Below, one piece after another: positions 26,449-37,036 of a stretch of DNA of 64,000 nt. The stretch lies in the NCBI RefSeq assembly GCF_015354445.1, contig NZ_JADKYT010000003.1:1-64000 (forward strand). The letters run 5' to 3'. The notes under the pieces were generated by a model. The model was not told the DNA's origin, made no database searches, and was given only the letters and a program-made list of their open reading frames with translations. Each line of letters opens with the position of its first letter. Positions within the stretch are counted from its first letter, which is position 1. Made by a program: the position numbers and the translations under genes. This DNA comes from Methylophilus sp. QUAN. GTDB lineage: Bacteria > Pseudomonadota > Gammaproteobacteria > Burkholderiales > Methylophilaceae.

Positions 26449-27483
26449 CTAATAGATAGCTGCCATTTTTTCCAGCGAAATTACTTTTATCTTACTCGCT
26501 TGTCCGGCACTACCAAAGGCCTCAAAGCGTTCTTTACACAAATGCTGTGCTGCCGTGGTTGCTTCTTTGAAATATTTGCGTGGATCGAACTCCTCAGGAT
26601 GCTCAACCATATAGGCACGAATCGCCGCCGTCATCGCCAGGCGAATATCAGTATCAATATTAACCTTACGCACGCCATTTTTAATGCCTTCTACAATCTG
26701 TGACACCGGCACGCCATAGGTTTCCTTGATATTGCCGCCATAATGCCGAATTTGCTCCAGCAGGGATTGCGGCACACTGGATGAACCGTGCATGACCAGA
26801 TGCGTGTTAGGGATTTTGGCATGGATTTCGCGAATACGTTCAATCGAAAGCGTATCGTCTGAAGGTGGCCGTGTGAATTTATACGCGCCATGACTGGTCC
26901 CAATGGCAATCGCCAGTGCATCGACCTTGGTCGCCTCGACAAACGCAGCGGCCTCATCCGGGTCAGTCAATAATTGTGACTCATCCAGCTTGCCTTCTGC
27001 GCCTACGCCATCTTCTTCGCCTGCCATACCGGTTTCCAGTGAGCCCAGCACGCCCAGTTCACCCTCAACCGACACGCCAACTGCATGCGCGAACTCGACG
27101 ACACGACGTGTCACCTCAACGTTATATTCATAACTCGCAGGCGTTTTTCCATCTTCCCGCAGCGAGCCATCCATCATCACGCTGGAGAACCCACTGCGAA
27201 TCGCCATCTGGCAGACCTTGGGTGACGCGCCATGATCCTGATGCATGCAAATGGGAATATGCGGATATTGTTCAATCGCCGCTTCAACCATTTTGCGCAA
27301 AAAAGACTCCCCGGCATAACCACGTGCGCCTGCTGAGGCTTGCAAAATCACCGGACTGTCGACTTCGTCGGCAGCCTTCATAATGGAGAGAATCTGCTCC
27401 ATATTGTTGATATTAAACGCAGGCAGGCCATAGCTGTGTTCTGCGGCGTGGTCGAGTAATTGCCTGAGCGAAATCAATGCCAT
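26449..27483 (-). CDS. fba: class II fructose-bisphosphate aldolase
   Basis: A 344-residue zinc-dependent aldolase of the Calvin-cycle/type B subgroup. Motifs: [11 protein letters not shown] at the N-terminus, the zinc ligands in ICMHQDHG (about 80) and [10 protein letters not shown] (about 230), [14 protein letters not shown] with a catalytic Glu, and [13 protein letters not shown] for phosphate binding. It converts fructose-1,6-bisphosphate and the trioses; in ribulose-monophosphate-cycle methylotrophs it works in the cleavage or rearrangement part. It lies between fbp and tpiA, 14 bases from fbp, in one operon. Confidence 0.95.
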   Translation of the reverse strand: MALISLRQLLDHAAEHSYGLPAFNINNMEQILSIMKAADEVDSPVILQASAGARGYAGESFLRKMVEAAIEQYPHIPICMHQDHGASPKVCQMAIRSGFSSVMMDGSLREDGKTPASYEYNVEVTRRVVEFAHAVGVSVEGELGVLGSLETGMAGEEDGVGAEGKLDESQLLTDPDEAAAFVEATKVDALAIAIGTSHGAYKFTRPPSDDTLSIERIREIHAKIPNTHLVMHGSSSVPQSLLEQIRHYGGNIKETYGVPVSQIVEGIKNGVRKVNIDTDIRLAMTAAIRAYMVEHPEEFDPRKYFKEATTAAQHLCKERFEAFGSAGQASKIKVISLEKMAAIY

Positions 27484-27497
27484 GTCATACTCCTTTA

Positions 27498-28475
27498 TTA
27501 TTTTGAAACTTGCTGATGATAATCACGCAAGCGCTGGATTTCCTGTTTAGCGCCTAACAAGACCGGCACACGCTGATGACATGCCGTCGGCTGAATCGCC
27601 AGCACATCCTCCAGCCCGTCTATACTTGCCCCACCGGCCTGCGTCACCAGCAAACTCATGGGGTTAGCCTCATATAATAATCTCAAGCGACCTGCCTTGA
27701 CTGGCTGCTTGCTATCGCGCGGATACAGAAACACGCCGCCACGCGTCAGGATACGATGTACATCCATCACCATACTGGCGCACCAGCGCATATTAAAATC
27801 GCGCCCACGCGGGCCTTCGCTGCCTTGCAGGCATTCAACAATATAGCGCTGAACGGCAGGTTGCCAATAGCGCTGATTACTGGCATTAATGGCAAACTCA
27901 GACGTTTCCTCGCTCATCTGCACGGTTTGTTGCGTTAATACAAATGATTGAGTCGTTTGGTCCAGCGTAAATACATCCGTGCCCTGGCCAATGCTGAGCA
28001 CCAGCAAGGTAGCAGGACCATACATGATATAAGCCGCGGCACGCTGGTCCTGCCCCGGTTGCAAAAAGGCCTGATCACCCAGCGTAGCCACGCCGAGATT
28101 AGGAATCACCGAGAAAATACTACCGACGACCCCGTTAATCGCCAGGTTGGAAGACCCATCCAGAGGATCCATGCTGACCAGGAATGGTGCATCCAGCGTC
28201 TCGAACAATACCGGCGCATCCACCTCTTCTGACAACACACCCGCCACCACCGCCGAAGCCCGCAAATGAGCCACAGCCACCTCGTGACTGCGAATGTCCA
28301 GTTGCATCTGCGTTTCGCCCTGCACATTGGTACTGGTCATTTTTTCAGTGACGCCTTCCAATGCACCCTGCTTGATCAGGGCAGCAATTTCAATCCCCGC
28401 CTCGGCAATATGCCAGACCAGCACATTCAAGGCATGGTTGATAGAAACCTTCTTTAAAAACACATCCAATTGCAT
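27498..28475 (-). CDS. fbp: fructose-1,6-bisphosphatase, class I
   Basis: A 325-residue FBPase. The metal-binding MDPLDGSSN motif lies at about residue 112, preceded by an acidic run ([11 protein letters not shown]) that supplies further metal ligands; later [32 protein letters not shown] and [11 protein letters not shown] shape the sugar-phosphate site. The ATG at 28475 has AAAGGTG upstream; the extension to 28535 was rejected. First gene of an fbp-fba-tpiA-DUF2256-photolyase run. It makes fructose-6-phosphate for gluconeogenesis. Confidence 0.92.
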   Translation of the reverse strand: MQLDVFLKKVSINHALNVLVWHIAEAGIEIAALIKQGALEGVTEKMTSTNVQGETQMQLDIRSHEVAVAHLRASAVVAGVLSEEVDAPVLFETLDAPFLVSMDPLDGSSNLAINGVVGSIFSVIPNLGVATLGDQAFLQPGQDQRAAAYIMYGPATLLVLSIGQGTDVFTLDQTTQSFVLTQQTVQMSEETSEFAINASNQRYWQPAVQRYIVECLQGSEGPRGRDFNMRWCASMVMDVHRILTRGGVFLYPRDSKQPVKAGRLRLLYEANPMSLLVTQAGGASIDGLEDVLAIQPTACHQRVPVLLGAKQEIQRLRDYHQQVSK

Positions 28476-28728
28476 GGCAATCACCTTTAATGGATTAAGC
28501 GTACTTGGGCCATATGACACTGTAACGGATAGCACCGTCGCTTGAAGTCATGATGACAAGCTGAAAACCAGCGCATTTAAAAGTTAAGTCTGGATGGTTT
28601 CCGCGCGGTTAATGCACGAAAACATGCAATGTTTATGCCTGGCTTTTTAAAATAGACGCCACCATGCCCACATTGTTCAACCTGATTGGCCGATGGCGTG
28701 CCGCGAGCACTGAATAGACTTAAGTGCG

Positions 28729-29514
28729 TTAAAGCGCAATCAATTGCTGAATCGCTTGTTGTGCCGCGACAAACCCGGCACTGGCCGTCACGCAGATACT
28801 GGAGCCATAGCCCGCACAGTTGAGGCCAGTCAGCCCTGCCGACGACGTTTCACAAGCCTCTTCAGGCCGCTCTACCGGCTCATCCGAATACACGGCCACA
28901 ATGCCAAATTTGGCTGATTTTTTATGATCCGATGCTTTAGGGAATCCATGGTCTCGTCGCAACTGGTTGCGGACCTTGGCCAGCATGCGATCTCCCTGTA
29001 CATGTGCCAGGTCAGCCAGGCGTATGCGCGTCGCATCCAGCTTGCCGCCTGCACTGCCCACCATAATCAACGCCAATTGCTGCTGTTTGCAATAAGCTGC
29101 CAAGGCAATTTTGGCCTTGGTGTCATCCATGCAATCCACCACCACATCCGGTCGTTCGGCCAACATCGAGGCAAGATTTTCGGGGGTTACAAAATCCTCA
29201 ATCTCAACCACCTCACAAAGCGGATTAATCGCAGCAATCCGCTCGCGCATGGCAGTCACCTTGGCCTTGCCCAACGTATCTTCCAGCGCATGAATCTGGC
29301 GATTCATATTCGACTCGGCAATATTATCTAAATCGACCAGGGTTAACTTGCCAACCGCATTACGCGCCAGCGCTTCAACCGCCCACGAGCCGACACCACC
29401 AATACCAATCACCAGCACATGCGCTTGCTGCAAACGGGCCACCCCTTGCTCGCCATACAAACGGCGTACGCCACTAAAGCGGCGCTGAATATCCACTAAC
29501 TGATCTGCGGTCAT
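28729..29514 (-). CDS. tcdA: tRNA threonylcarbamoyladenosine dehydratase
   Basis: A 261-residue E1-like enzyme (TcdA/CsdL) that cyclises t6A37 of ANN-decoding tRNAs using ATP. The Rossmann motif VLVIGIGGVGSWAVEALARNAVG (about 30) and VDLDNIAESNMNRQIHAL are typical of the ThiF/MoeB fold, and VVDCMDDTKAK follows. C-terminal SSAGLTGLNCAGYGSSICVTASAGF is family-specific. The start overlaps the acpS stop by ATGA. The 193 bases between its stop and the fbp frame are AT-rich with nothing else I can name. Confidence 0.9.
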   Translation of the reverse strand: MTADQLVDIQRRFSGVRRLYGEQGVARLQQAHVLVIGIGGVGSWAVEALARNAVGKLTLVDLDNIAESNMNRQIHALEDTLGKAKVTAMRERIAAINPLCEVVEIEDFVTPENLASMLAERPDVVVDCMDDTKAKIALAAYCKQQQLALIMVGSAGGKLDATRIRLADLAHVQGDRMLAKVRNQLRRDHGFPKASDHKKSAKFGIVAVYSDEPVERPEEACETSSAGLTGLNCAGYGSSICVTASAGFVAAQQAIQQLIAL

Positions 29515-29900
29515 GCTGTTTGGGTCGTTTCCAGCACGACATAGGCCAGTGCCAGATTTTTTTCATCACTGATGCTGATATGCGATTGGTAAATATGATG
29601 CTGTTTGAGAAAAGCTTGCAGTGTCGATGACAGCTGTAACAAAGGACGCCCTAGCGCATCATGGGTGACAGCAATATTCTGAAAGCTGACATCACCGCGG
29701 ATGCCGGTACCAATAGCCTTGGCAAACGCTTCTTTTGCGGCAAAGCGTTTGGCCAGAAAACGGGCTTTGAGTTTGCTGGCTTCATAATCTGCCCATTCAC
29801 TGCTAGCCAGAATCCGTTTGGCAAAGCTATCACCGAACTGATCCAGTGAGGCCTCGATCCGTTCAACTTCGACAATATCTGTGCCTATGCCGTAAATCAT
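29511..29900 (-). CDS. acpS: holo-[acyl-carrier-protein] synthase
   Basis: A 129-residue AcpS that transfers 4'-phosphopantetheine from CoA to acyl carrier protein. IYGIGTDIVEVERIEASL holds the catalytic Asp, and LAKRFAAKEAFAKAIGTGI holds the conserved Glu and CoA-binding Lys. The ATG at 29900 has GGAGA upstream. Located directly after pdxJ, the standard order in beta- and gammaproteobacteria (pdxJ-acpS). Confidence 0.96.
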   Translation of the reverse strand: MIYGIGTDIVEVERIEASLDQFGDSFAKRILASSEWADYEASKLKARFLAKRFAAKEAFAKAIGTGIRGDVSFQNIAVTHDALGRPLLQLSSTLQAFLKQHHIYQSHISISDEKNLALAYVVLETTQTA

Positions 29901-29931
29901 TGATGTTCTCCACAATGATTGTGTAATTGCA

Positions 29932-30660
29932 TCATTTAGGTGAAAACTCTTTCATCAGCGCCTTCATCTCACGCACGGCGCTATCCCAGCCTACAAACAA
30001 AGCATGCGCTACAATGGCGTGACCAATATTGAGTTCCTCAAAGCCTGGCAGACGCGCAATATGGTGCACATTGTGATAATGCAAACCATGTCCGGCATTG
30101 ACGACCAGACCCGCCGCTTTCGCATGCTTGAGTGCAGCGTCAATTTTTTCCAGTTCATCCAACTGATCTTTTTCTGTTTCAGCATCGGCAAAAGTCCCCG
30201 TATGCAGTTCAATCACCGGCGCCCCCATTTTTGCCGCTGCATCAATCTGCGCCAAATCTGGCGCGATAAACAGTGACACGCGTATGCCTTGGTCAGACAG
30301 TTTCTTCACCGCATGCTCTACTTTGGCGTAGTGTGTGAGCACATCCAAACCACCCTCAGTTGTACGCTCTTCGCGGCGCTCAGGCACCAGGCAGACGTCC
30401 TGCGGGTTCACCTGAATCGCAATATCAATCATCTCACTGGTGACAGCGCACTCGAGGTTCATTTTGGTTTGCAGCAAGGGCCGTAAAGCAAAAATATCTG
30501 CATCCTGCATATGGCGACGGTCTTCGCGCAAATGCAAGGTAATACTGTCTGCACCAGACTGCTCAGCGCGCAGTGCGGCCTGCACCACGCTGGGATATTT
30601 AGTGCCACGCGCCTGACGAATGGTTGCGACGTGATCAATATTAACGCCTAGTTTTAACAT
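29932..30660 (-). CDS. pdxJ: pyridoxine 5'-phosphate synthase
   Basis: A 242-residue TIM barrel that condenses 1-deoxyxylulose-5-phosphate with 3-amino-2-oxopropyl phosphate in vitamin B6 synthesis. The N-terminus [21 protein letters not shown] is diagnostic; [29 protein letters not shown] and IELHTGTFA follow. Starts right beside repeat copy B, which separates it from recO. In many betaproteobacteria recO and pdxJ are adjacent, so pdxJ may here depend on a promoter in the 190-base interval 30661-30852, where I see no strong one. Confidence 0.96.
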   Translation of the reverse strand: MLKLGVNIDHVATIRQARGTKYPSVVQAALRAEQSGADSITLHLREDRRHMQDADIFALRPLLQTKMNLECAVTSEMIDIAIQVNPQDVCLVPERREERTTEGGLDVLTHYAKVEHAVKKLSDQGIRVSLFIAPDLAQIDAAAKMGAPVIELHTGTFADAETEKDQLDELEKIDAALKHAKAAGLVVNAGHGLHYHNVHHIARLPGFEELNIGHAIVAHALFVGWDSAVREMKALMKEFSPK

Positions 30661-30852
30661 AGCTCTCTTTGTAATTGGGTGAATGACGATATTTTAACTG
30701 TTGATGATGGTAAACCAAATTAATCGCGCGAAAAATAGAAAGATATTCCTGTTTAGACTTAAAGGCTTCCAGACAAACAGACATGCCTCTCCCAAATCCA
30801 TGTTTGTTTACCAGTTGCTTGAAAGTATCTTCGCGTTTAAAGGTGGATATTC

Positions 30853-31401
30853 TTTCCCCTCTTGGCGAGTCACTTTCTGGTGCTTGTCCCTCAGAAAGTA
30901 ACCAAAGAAGAGGGCATCCAGCCATCACGGCCTGCGGCTCCCTTGCGTTGCTCAACAAAATAAGCCGGTCACGAAACTCAACCTGGCAGCTCACACAAAA
31001 CGTGAGCTGCTGCGGGATTCGAACAGTCGCTCCCTCTACTCTTATTTTGTCTCCGCTACTCAGCGTGATGGGATGGGACTTATCTCGCCAAACTCATATA
31101 GTTGAAGTTCGGAAGGTTTGAAAACCAGATTCGTTTATTTAAATTATCAAACGTTGCGCTCACTTGGGTTTCGGGGTCCCCATCTGCCGCGCCGAGCAAC
31201 GCAGGGTTGACGGGAGTCTTCGGCCATCGGCTGTCCGAGTTCCGCAACAAGCCACGTTCTGTGTGGCTTGTCAGGGCGAGTTTCGATGGACGCCCGGCAA
31301 TTCGAGTAGCGCAGGATACAAGCGGAAGCTGGGGTGCATTTCTTTTGGTTACTTATTCTTTGTGCAAGCAAAGAAAAGTAACTCGCCTAAAGGCGAAAAG
31401 A
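30853..31401 (+). repeat. dispersed MITE-like repeat, copy B
   Basis: A complete copy of the element described at 16418, in opposite orientation. It begins with CTTGGCGAGTCACTTTCTGG and ends CTCGCCTAAAGGCGAAAAG. The hairpin GCAGCTCACAC/GTGAGCTGC with GGGATTCGAAC lies in the left arm, and the ACAAGCCAC/GTGGCTTGT hairpin in the right arm. It separates recO from pdxJ, both on the minus strand. Short frames inside it have no ribosome-binding sites. Orientation sign is arbitrary (same as copy D). Confidence 0.85.
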
Positions 31402-31424
31402 AACGCTCAGACAATTAAACGCCT

Positions 31425-32177
31425 TTAAAACCCCTGCAAATCCACCAATAACTGCCTAGTATGCAACGGCTTCTCACCCAAATAATGCTGCAACAAATAG
31501 CGCATCAATTGCTTGCTTTGTGACTGCGTCGTCACATTCGAGTAGTTACCCCGCGCCATTTCCAGCAGCGTTGCACCTTGTATCAACAAACCATTGCGGG
31601 TTGCCGATGGCGAGCAGGCGCCATAATCCGCTTCAAAACGATAGGTTTCATCCGCATGGATAATTTCACCGTTTTCGTCATGTGTGAGCGGGACGGCATA
31701 GCCTAGCTCTTGCAACATTTTGAGTTCAAACCGACGCAGAATTTCGGCGAGCTGACCACTCCCTACATCCTGTTGCAAGGTCGAGAGTAATTGTATGGTT
31801 TGTGCGTAATATTCGAATAGTTGCGCATGAGCGTCATCGCGTGGCAGCAAGCGCAGCAGTAACTCGTTCATGTAAAAGCCGCACATGAGCGCATCACCGC
31901 GCAGCAGCGTAAGGCCGGTCATCCATTCTAATTCATGCAGGGTTTTGAGTTCGTTTTTACCTGACCAGGTGCCAGCCAGTTGCTGAAAAGATTGCAACAT
32001 GCCGCGCATGGCAGAAAGTGGCCGCCGTGCACCTTTGGCCACAGCGGCAATGCGCCCGAGGTCGCGGCTGAACATTTCAACCACGAGACTGGTTTCTTTA
32101 AAAGGATAGGTGTGGAGAATGAAAACCGGTTGCTGCGATTGCTTGTGGCTACCGGAATCGGGGGATTTTACTGCCAT
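31425..32177 (-). CDS. recO: DNA repair protein RecO
   Basis: A 250-residue recombination mediator that, with RecR, loads RecA on SSB-coated single strands. FILHTYPFKETSLVVEMFSRDLGRIAAVAKGARRPLSAM at the N-terminus is the OB-fold with the family motif; a helical C-terminal domain follows, with LRRFELKMLQELGYAV. It follows era by 24 bases on the same strand, the conserved rnc-era-recO order. Its stop is 24 bases from the end of repeat copy B. Confidence 0.93.
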   Translation of the reverse strand: MAVKSPDSGSHKQSQQPVFILHTYPFKETSLVVEMFSRDLGRIAAVAKGARRPLSAMRGMLQSFQQLAGTWSGKNELKTLHELEWMTGLTLLRGDALMCGFYMNELLLRLLPRDDAHAQLFEYYAQTIQLLSTLQQDVGSGQLAEILRRFELKMLQELGYAVPLTHDENGEIIHADETYRFEADYGACSPSATRNGLLIQGATLLEMARGNYSNVTTQSQSKQLMRYLLQHYLGEKPLHTRQLLVDLQGF

Positions 32178-32201
32178 AAAATGCCAGTAGTGAATCTGCT
32201 A

Positions 32202-33107
32202 TTAGAAGCCCAGACTTTTCAGTGCACGCGCATCGTCTGCCCAGCCGCCTTTTACCTTGACCCATGTTTCCAGGTAGACTTTGGAGCCGAACAGCTTTTC
32301 CATGTCCTGGCGGGCTTCGGTGGAAATTTGCTTGAGCTTTTCGCCACCTTTGCCAATGATCATCGGCTTCTGGCTATCTTTGTCGACAATAATGGCGGCA
32401 AAAATACGGCGCAGGTTTTTAACCGTTTCAAACTTCTCGATCTCTACCGTCACAGAGTATGGCACTTCGTCACCCAGCAGACGGAAGACTTTTTCACGCA
32501 CCAGCTCGGCGGCCAGGAAGCGTTCATTCTTGTCGGTCAATTCATCTTCAGCATAGATGGCAGGCTGTTGCGGCAAGTGCTCGCGCACGGCTGACAGCAA
32601 CTCATCGAGGTATAAACTCTTTTTGGCGCTAACCGGGACAATGCCGGCAAAGTCAAACAGCAGGTCAAAGTCCTGAATTAAAGGCAGCAAATTACCTTTG
32701 TCGCCCATCAAGTCAGCCTTATTCACGACCAGTAATACCGGTTTATTTTTAGGCAGCAGTTTGAGGACGATTTCATCTGCTTCACCCAATTTCATCGGCT
32801 CAATCACAAACAGCACTACATCTACTTCAGTGAGTACCTGAGTGACGGTTTTGTTGAGCGTTTTATTCAGCGCGTTGATATGTTTTTGCTGGAAGCCAGG
32901 CGTATCCACAAACAAAAACTGCGTATCGTCTGTGGTATGAATGCCCAGCAGCCGATGGCGCGTGGTCTGCGCCTTGCGTGAGGTGATCGCCAGCTTCATG
33001 CCTAAAATATGATTTAGCAGTGTGGATTTACCGACATTGGGGCGACCCACAATGGCAACGGTACCACAACGAAAATCGTCTGTAGCGGGGGTAATTTCTT
33101 CTGTCAT
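32202..33107 (-). CDS. era: GTPase Era
   Basis: A 301-residue GTPase that assists 16S rRNA maturation and 30S assembly. G1 is [10 protein letters not shown] (about 20), G3 is DTPGF, G4 is VNKADL; the C-terminal KH domain contains [18 protein letters not shown] for rRNA binding. Overlaps the rnc stop by ATGA, so the two are coupled. Confidence 0.97.
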   Translation of the reverse strand: MTEEITPATDDFRCGTVAIVGRPNVGKSTLLNHILGMKLAITSRKAQTTRHRLLGIHTTDDTQFLFVDTPGFQQKHINALNKTLNKTVTQVLTEVDVVLFVIEPMKLGEADEIVLKLLPKNKPVLLVVNKADLMGDKGNLLPLIQDFDLLFDFAGIVPVSAKKSLYLDELLSAVREHLPQQPAIYAEDELTDKNERFLAAELVREKVFRLLGDEVPYSVTVEIEKFETVKNLRRIFAAIIVDKDSQKPMIIGKGGEKLKQISTEARQDMEKLFGSKVYLETWVKVKGGWADDARALKSLGF

Positions 33108-33775
33108 GATTGAATCTCGTCCATGGCCAATTTGGCCGCTTGTTGCTCCGCCACACGGCGACTGGTGCCCACGCCAGTGGTGGTCAGCTTGAGCTTTTTA
33201 ATAAAACACTGCACGGTGAAGGTTTGCGCATGCGCCTCACCTTCAATAGAAACGACCTGATACTCCGGCAGATCCATTTTCTTGCTTTGCAGATATTCTT
33301 GTAATTGTGATTTGGCGTCTTTGTCGATCGCTTTGGGGTCTATGGTTTGCAGCTTGTCGCGATACAACAATGCTACCACTTGTTGGGCAGCGTCAAAACC
33401 GCCATCCAGGTAGACCGCGCCGACAATCGCTTCCAGCGCATCAGCCAGAATAGAAGGACGGCGCCAACCAGCGCTTTTGAGTTCGCCCTCCCCTAGCTTC
33501 AGTGCGTCACCCAAGTGCAGGTCGGTCGCAATTTCAGCCAGACTGGCTTCACGCACCAGCTTGGCGCGCAAACGGCTTAAATCGCCTTCTGGCAAATGCG
33601 GAAACAAATTAAACAGCTGGTGCGCAATAATAAAGTTGAGCACGCTATCACCTAAAAACTCCAGGCGCTCGTTATTCGTGGCAGAAAAACTGCGGTGGGT
33701 AAGCGCTTGTTGCAGTAAGGCAGGCTGCGTAAAGCTATAACTAATTCTGGTTTGTAGTACCGGGAGTGCGTTCAT
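33104..33775 (-). CDS. rnc: ribonuclease III
   Basis: A 223-residue double-strand-specific endoribonuclease for rRNA processing. The catalytic signature [16 protein letters not shown] lies at about residue 35, [16 protein letters not shown] supplies the second acidic pair, and a double-stranded RNA-binding domain follows ([11 protein letters not shown] to [13 protein letters not shown]). Normal length. It belongs to the lepA-lepB-DUF4845-rnc-era operon. Confidence 0.97.
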   Translation of the reverse strand: MNALPVLQTRISYSFTQPALLQQALTHRSFSATNNERLEFLGDSVLNFIIAHQLFNLFPHLPEGDLSRLRAKLVREASLAEIATDLHLGDALKLGEGELKSAGWRRPSILADALEAIVGAVYLDGGFDAAQQVVALLYRDKLQTIDPKAIDKDAKSQLQEYLQSKKMDLPEYQVVSIEGEAHAQTFTVQCFIKKLKLTTTGVGTSRRVAEQQAAKLAMDEIQS

Positions 33776-33797
33776 TTAAATACGATCAAGCCAGCCA

Positions 33798-34151
33798 TTA
33801 AGGCTTGCTGGCGGCATCAAAGTCGATCAACAACGTCATGGTGTCTGTCAGTGGGATTTTTTTCTGGTAGCGCATGGCCACCGTACCGCCACTGATGTCC
33901 AAATCACGGCCAGTCACCTCACGGATGCTGTCGACTTGCATCTGATGATCAAACGCAGTGCGCATATCACTGTCGCTTTGCAGCAAAGGATCATGTGCAA
34001 TACGATTCACGGTCGCCTGGATGGAATAGTACTCCATATAAGATGGCAATGCCTTCAAGGCGACGGTGCCCAGGATGCCAAACGCCGTTAATACCAGCAA
34101 AAAGCCGATCAAGCCGATACCGTGTTGGTGAGCGCTCTTTGAGTCATTCAT
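33798..34151 (-). CDS. DUF4845 family small membrane protein
   Basis: A 117-residue protein with one membrane segment near the N-terminus (IGLIGFLLVLTAFGILGTVALKALPSYMEYYSI), the remainder expected in the periplasm. DUF4845 proteins are encoded between lepB and rnc across betaproteobacteria; their function is unknown. The N-terminal segment resembles a prepilin-like helix (GIGLIGFLLVL). The ATG at 34151 has GAGGG upstream; the longer frame overlaps lepB and was rejected. Confidence 0.85.
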   Translation of the reverse strand: MNDSKSAHQHGIGLIGFLLVLTAFGILGTVALKALPSYMEYYSIQATVNRIAHDPLLQSDSDMRTAFDHQMQVDSIREVTGRDLDISGGTVAMRYQKKIPLTDTMTLLIDFDAASKP

Positions 34152-34200
34152 TATACGATCCCTCAAGAAGATGTCTGTTTCCACACGGTTCACCGTGCAC

Positions 34201-35016
34201 TTAACCAATACTTTGCCCGATACGGCGCCATTGGTCAAAGTTAAACCAGATAAAGAATGCGCGGCCAACCAGGTGCTTTTCTGCGACAAAGCCCCAGACA
34301 CGACTGTCTGAACTGTTATCACGGTTGTCGCCCATGGCAAAGTACTCACCTTCTGGCACGATGATGGTTTCCCCTTGCATCAGGCGGTCACCCGCGCTGC
34401 CAGGGCTATACTGGTTCATGATGTCATGAATCAATACATCGTGTTTCACGTCGCCCAATTGCTCGCTCAAGCGGGATGCAGTCACATCCACGGCGCGCGC
34501 ATTACCGCTTTCGTCATTCACATTCAGTGCATATTGATACGGCTGCACAAAATCCAGGTTGATGACTTTACCGTTAATAGTTAACTGCTTGTCTTTATAT
34601 TGAATCTTGTCGCCTGGCAGGCCAATGACGCGCTTGATATAGTCAATCGAGGTGTCGGGCGGATAATGAAACACGAATACATCGCCACGCTTAGGCAGGC
34701 TCACCGGGTAAAACACATTATTGAGGATAGGCACGCGCAAACCATAAGTGAATTTATTCACCAGGATGTAATCGCCTGCCAGCAGGGTTGGCATCATGGA
34801 ACCGGAAGGAATCTTGAATGGCTCGACCACAAAAGAACGCACCATGAATACCAGCAAGATAACAGGGAAAAAGCTTTTACTGTATTCCACATACCATGGG
34901 TCGGCAACATCGCCCAAGGCACCTGCCTGGCGTTGTTTGCGCAAGACTAGAATATCGAGCAGCCAGATCACGCCTGAGACCAGCAAAATCACCAACATAA
35001 AGATTGCAAAATACAT
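34201..35016 (-). CDS. lepB: signal peptidase I
   Basis: A 271-residue membrane serine protease that removes signal peptides at the periplasmic face. Two N-terminal membrane segments (about 3-22 and 48-63) precede the catalytic Ser73 in IPSGSMMPTLLAGDYILVNKF; the general-base Lys is in YIKRVIGLPGD, and the C-terminal GEYFAMGDNRDNSSDSRVWGFV is box E. Directly downstream of lepA, as in E. coli. Confidence 0.96.
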   Translation of the reverse strand: MYFAIFMLVILLVSGVIWLLDILVLRKQRQAGALGDVADPWYVEYSKSFFPVILLVFMVRSFVVEPFKIPSGSMMPTLLAGDYILVNKFTYGLRVPILNNVFYPVSLPKRGDVFVFHYPPDTSIDYIKRVIGLPGDKIQYKDKQLTINGKVINLDFVQPYQYALNVNDESGNARAVDVTASRLSEQLGDVKHDVLIHDIMNQYSPGSAGDRLMQGETIIVPEGEYFAMGDNRDNSSDSRVWGFVAEKHLVGRAFFIWFNFDQWRRIGQSIG

Positions 35017-35052
35017 GCTTGTTTCCTGAGTAAGCTATTGCACTAAAAGTGA

Positions 35053-36846
35053 CTATTTATCTTCTACACGCAAGATGGCAAGGAAGGCCTCTTGTGGAAT
35101 TTCCACGTTACCCACCTGCTTCATACGCTTTTTACCTTCTTTTTGTTTTTCCAGCAACTTGCGCTTACGCGTAATATCACCGCCATAACATTTGGCAATC
35201 ACGTTTTTACGCATGGCCTTCACTGTTTCACGCGCAATAATGTTGGCACCAATCGACGCCTGAATCGCGATATCAAACATCTGGCGCGGAATCAATTCGC
35301 GCATTTTAGACACCAGTTCACGGCCGCGATACAGGCTATTGGCGCGGTGCACAATCAGGCTCAATGCATCGACACGCTCGCCGTTGACCATAATATCCAG
35401 CTTGACCAGGTCCGCAGCACGGAACTCAAGAAACTCGTAGTCCATGGAGGCATAGCCACGTGACACTGACTTCAGCTTATCAAAGAAATCCAGCACCACC
35501 TCATTCAACGGCATCTCGTAGCTCAACATGACCTGGCGGCCCATGTATTGCATATTGCGCTGGATACCACGCTTGTTATTACACAAGGTCATCACCGGTC
35601 CCACATAGTCTTGTGGCATCAGCAAGTTCACCACAATCATGGGCTCACGAATTTCTTCCACCCGCGAAGGCTCAGGCAAACGTGACGGGTTCTCTATTTG
35701 TACTACTTCACCACTTCTAAGTAACAGCTCATAAATCACTGTAGGCGCAGTGGTGATCAAATCCATGTCGTACTCGCGCTCCAGGCGCTCCTGTACGATC
35801 TCCATATGCAGCAAACCCAAAAAGCCGCAGCGGAAGCCAAAACCCAGCGCAGTCGAGTTTTCCGGCTCAAACTGCAAGCTGGAGTCATTCAACCTCAGCT
35901 TTTCCAGTGCAGTACGCAAGGATTCGAACTGGTTGGACTCCACCGGATACAAACCCGCAAACACTTGTGGCTTCACTTCTTTAAAGCCAGGCAGTGGCTC
36001 AGCAGCAGGTTTACCTGCCAGCGTTACCGTATCACCCACTTTAGCCGCTGCCAGCTCTTTAATACCGGCAATCACAAAACCCACTTCACCCGCGCTTAAT
36101 TGCGTACGCTGTAGTGATTTAGGTGTAAACACACCGACTTGCTCACACAAGTATTCAGCACCCGTCGCCATCAAGCGGATTTTTTCTTTGGCTTTTAGAG
36201 CACCATCCACCACACGCACCAGCATCACTACGCCCACATAGTTATCAAACCAGGCGTCAATCACCAGGGCTTTCAACGGCGCATCAATATCACCGACTGG
36301 CGGTGGTACCTTGGCAACCACCTCTTCCAGCACATCGCGCACGCCTTCACCAGTTTTGGCGGAACAACGTACGGCGTCAGTCGCATCCACACCGATGACG
36401 TCTTCAATTTCTTGCGAAACGCGCGCTGGGTCGGCAGATGGCAAATCAATCTTGTTGAGGACAGGCGTCACTTCGACACCCAGGTCAATCGCGGTGTAGC
36501 AGTTGGCCACACTTTGCGCTTCCACCCCTTGCGAGGCATCCACTACCAGCAAAGCCCCTTCACAAGCAGACAGCGAGCGGCTCACTTCGTAGCTAAAGTC
36601 GACGTGACCGGGGGTATCAATCAGGTTGAGCTGATAAATTTCACCGTTATTGGCCTTGTATTGCAGGGCCGCCGTTTGTGCCTTGATGGTGATGCCGCGC
36701 TCACGCTCGATATCCATGCTGTCCAGCACTTGTGCTTCCATTTCACGGTCGGCCAAACCACCGCACAATTGAATAATGCGGTCTGCCAGTGTCGATTTGC
36801 CGTGGTCAATGTGAGCAATAATCGAAAAATTACGAATATTTTTCAT
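35053..36846 (-). CDS. lepA: elongation factor 4 (LepA)
   Basis: A 597-residue ribosome-associated GTPase. G1 [14 protein letters not shown] starts at residue 9; [16 protein letters not shown] and [11 protein letters not shown] are G3 and G4. The EF4-specific C-terminal domain ([46 protein letters not shown]) is complete. Lies between degP and lepB, 36 bases from lepB. Confidence 0.97.
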   Translation of the reverse strand: MKNIRNFSIIAHIDHGKSTLADRIIQLCGGLADREMEAQVLDSMDIERERGITIKAQTAALQYKANNGEIYQLNLIDTPGHVDFSYEVSRSLSACEGALLVVDASQGVEAQSVANCYTAIDLGVEVTPVLNKIDLPSADPARVSQEIEDVIGVDATDAVRCSAKTGEGVRDVLEEVVAKVPPPVGDIDAPLKALVIDAWFDNYVGVVMLVRVVDGALKAKEKIRLMATGAEYLCEQVGVFTPKSLQRTQLSAGEVGFVIAGIKELAAAKVGDTVTLAGKPAAEPLPGFKEVKPQVFAGLYPVESNQFESLRTALEKLRLNDSSLQFEPENSTALGFGFRCGFLGLLHMEIVQERLEREYDMDLITTAPTVIYELLLRSGEVVQIENPSRLPEPSRVEEIREPMIVVNLLMPQDYVGPVMTLCNNKRGIQRNMQYMGRQVMLSYEMPLNEVVLDFFDKLKSVSRGYASMDYEFLEFRAADLVKLDIMVNGERVDALSLIVHRANSLYRGRELVSKMRELIPRQMFDIAIQASIGANIIARETVKAMRKNVIAKCYGGDITRKRKLLEKQKEGKKRMKQVGNVEIPQEAFLAILRVEDK

Positions 36847-36873
36847 GTTCAGTTATGCGTTATTTACAAGCAA

Positions 36874-36896
36874 GAAAGGCGCTTGAAGCGCCTTTC
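36874..36896 (-). terminator. hairpin in the degP-lepA gap
   Basis: A 9-bp stem (GAAAGGCGC / GCGCCTTTC) with a TTGAA loop lies 28 bases upstream of the lepA start. It lacks a T-run on the minus strand, so it may be an RNA stabiliser or a weak attenuator rather than a true terminator. Confidence 0.4.
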
Positions 36897-36990
36897 AAAT
36901 GGGGTGCATTTTACAACAAATGCATGAATATCAGTGATTTATTTTCCGTCCAAGCCCAGGCAGGCAACGTTAATCTCGACCTTTAAAAAA

Positions 36991-37020
36991 ACAAAAAGAC
37001 AGGCTGACCTGTCTTTTTGT
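36991..37020 (-). terminator. rho-independent terminator of degP/mucD
   Basis: On the minus strand ACAAAAAGACAGG pairs with CCTGTCTTTTTGT, followed by a run of seven Ts. It lies 17 bases after the protease stop and divides the sigma-E genes from the lepA operon. Confidence 0.87.
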
Positions 37021-37036
37021 AACATCAAAACAGCCC

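Noticed and set aside
30641-30994. 117-residue minus-strand frame from repeat copy B into the pdxJ start
   Set aside because: Half is repeat sequence and it overlaps the well-supported pdxJ start; the non-repeat part has no plausible own start.
31020-31040. GATTCGAACAGT within the repeat arms resembles a tRNA T-arm (TTCGAATCC on the other strand)
   Set aside because: No acceptor, D or anticodon stem surrounds it, so it is not a tRNA gene; it may be chance or a remnant.
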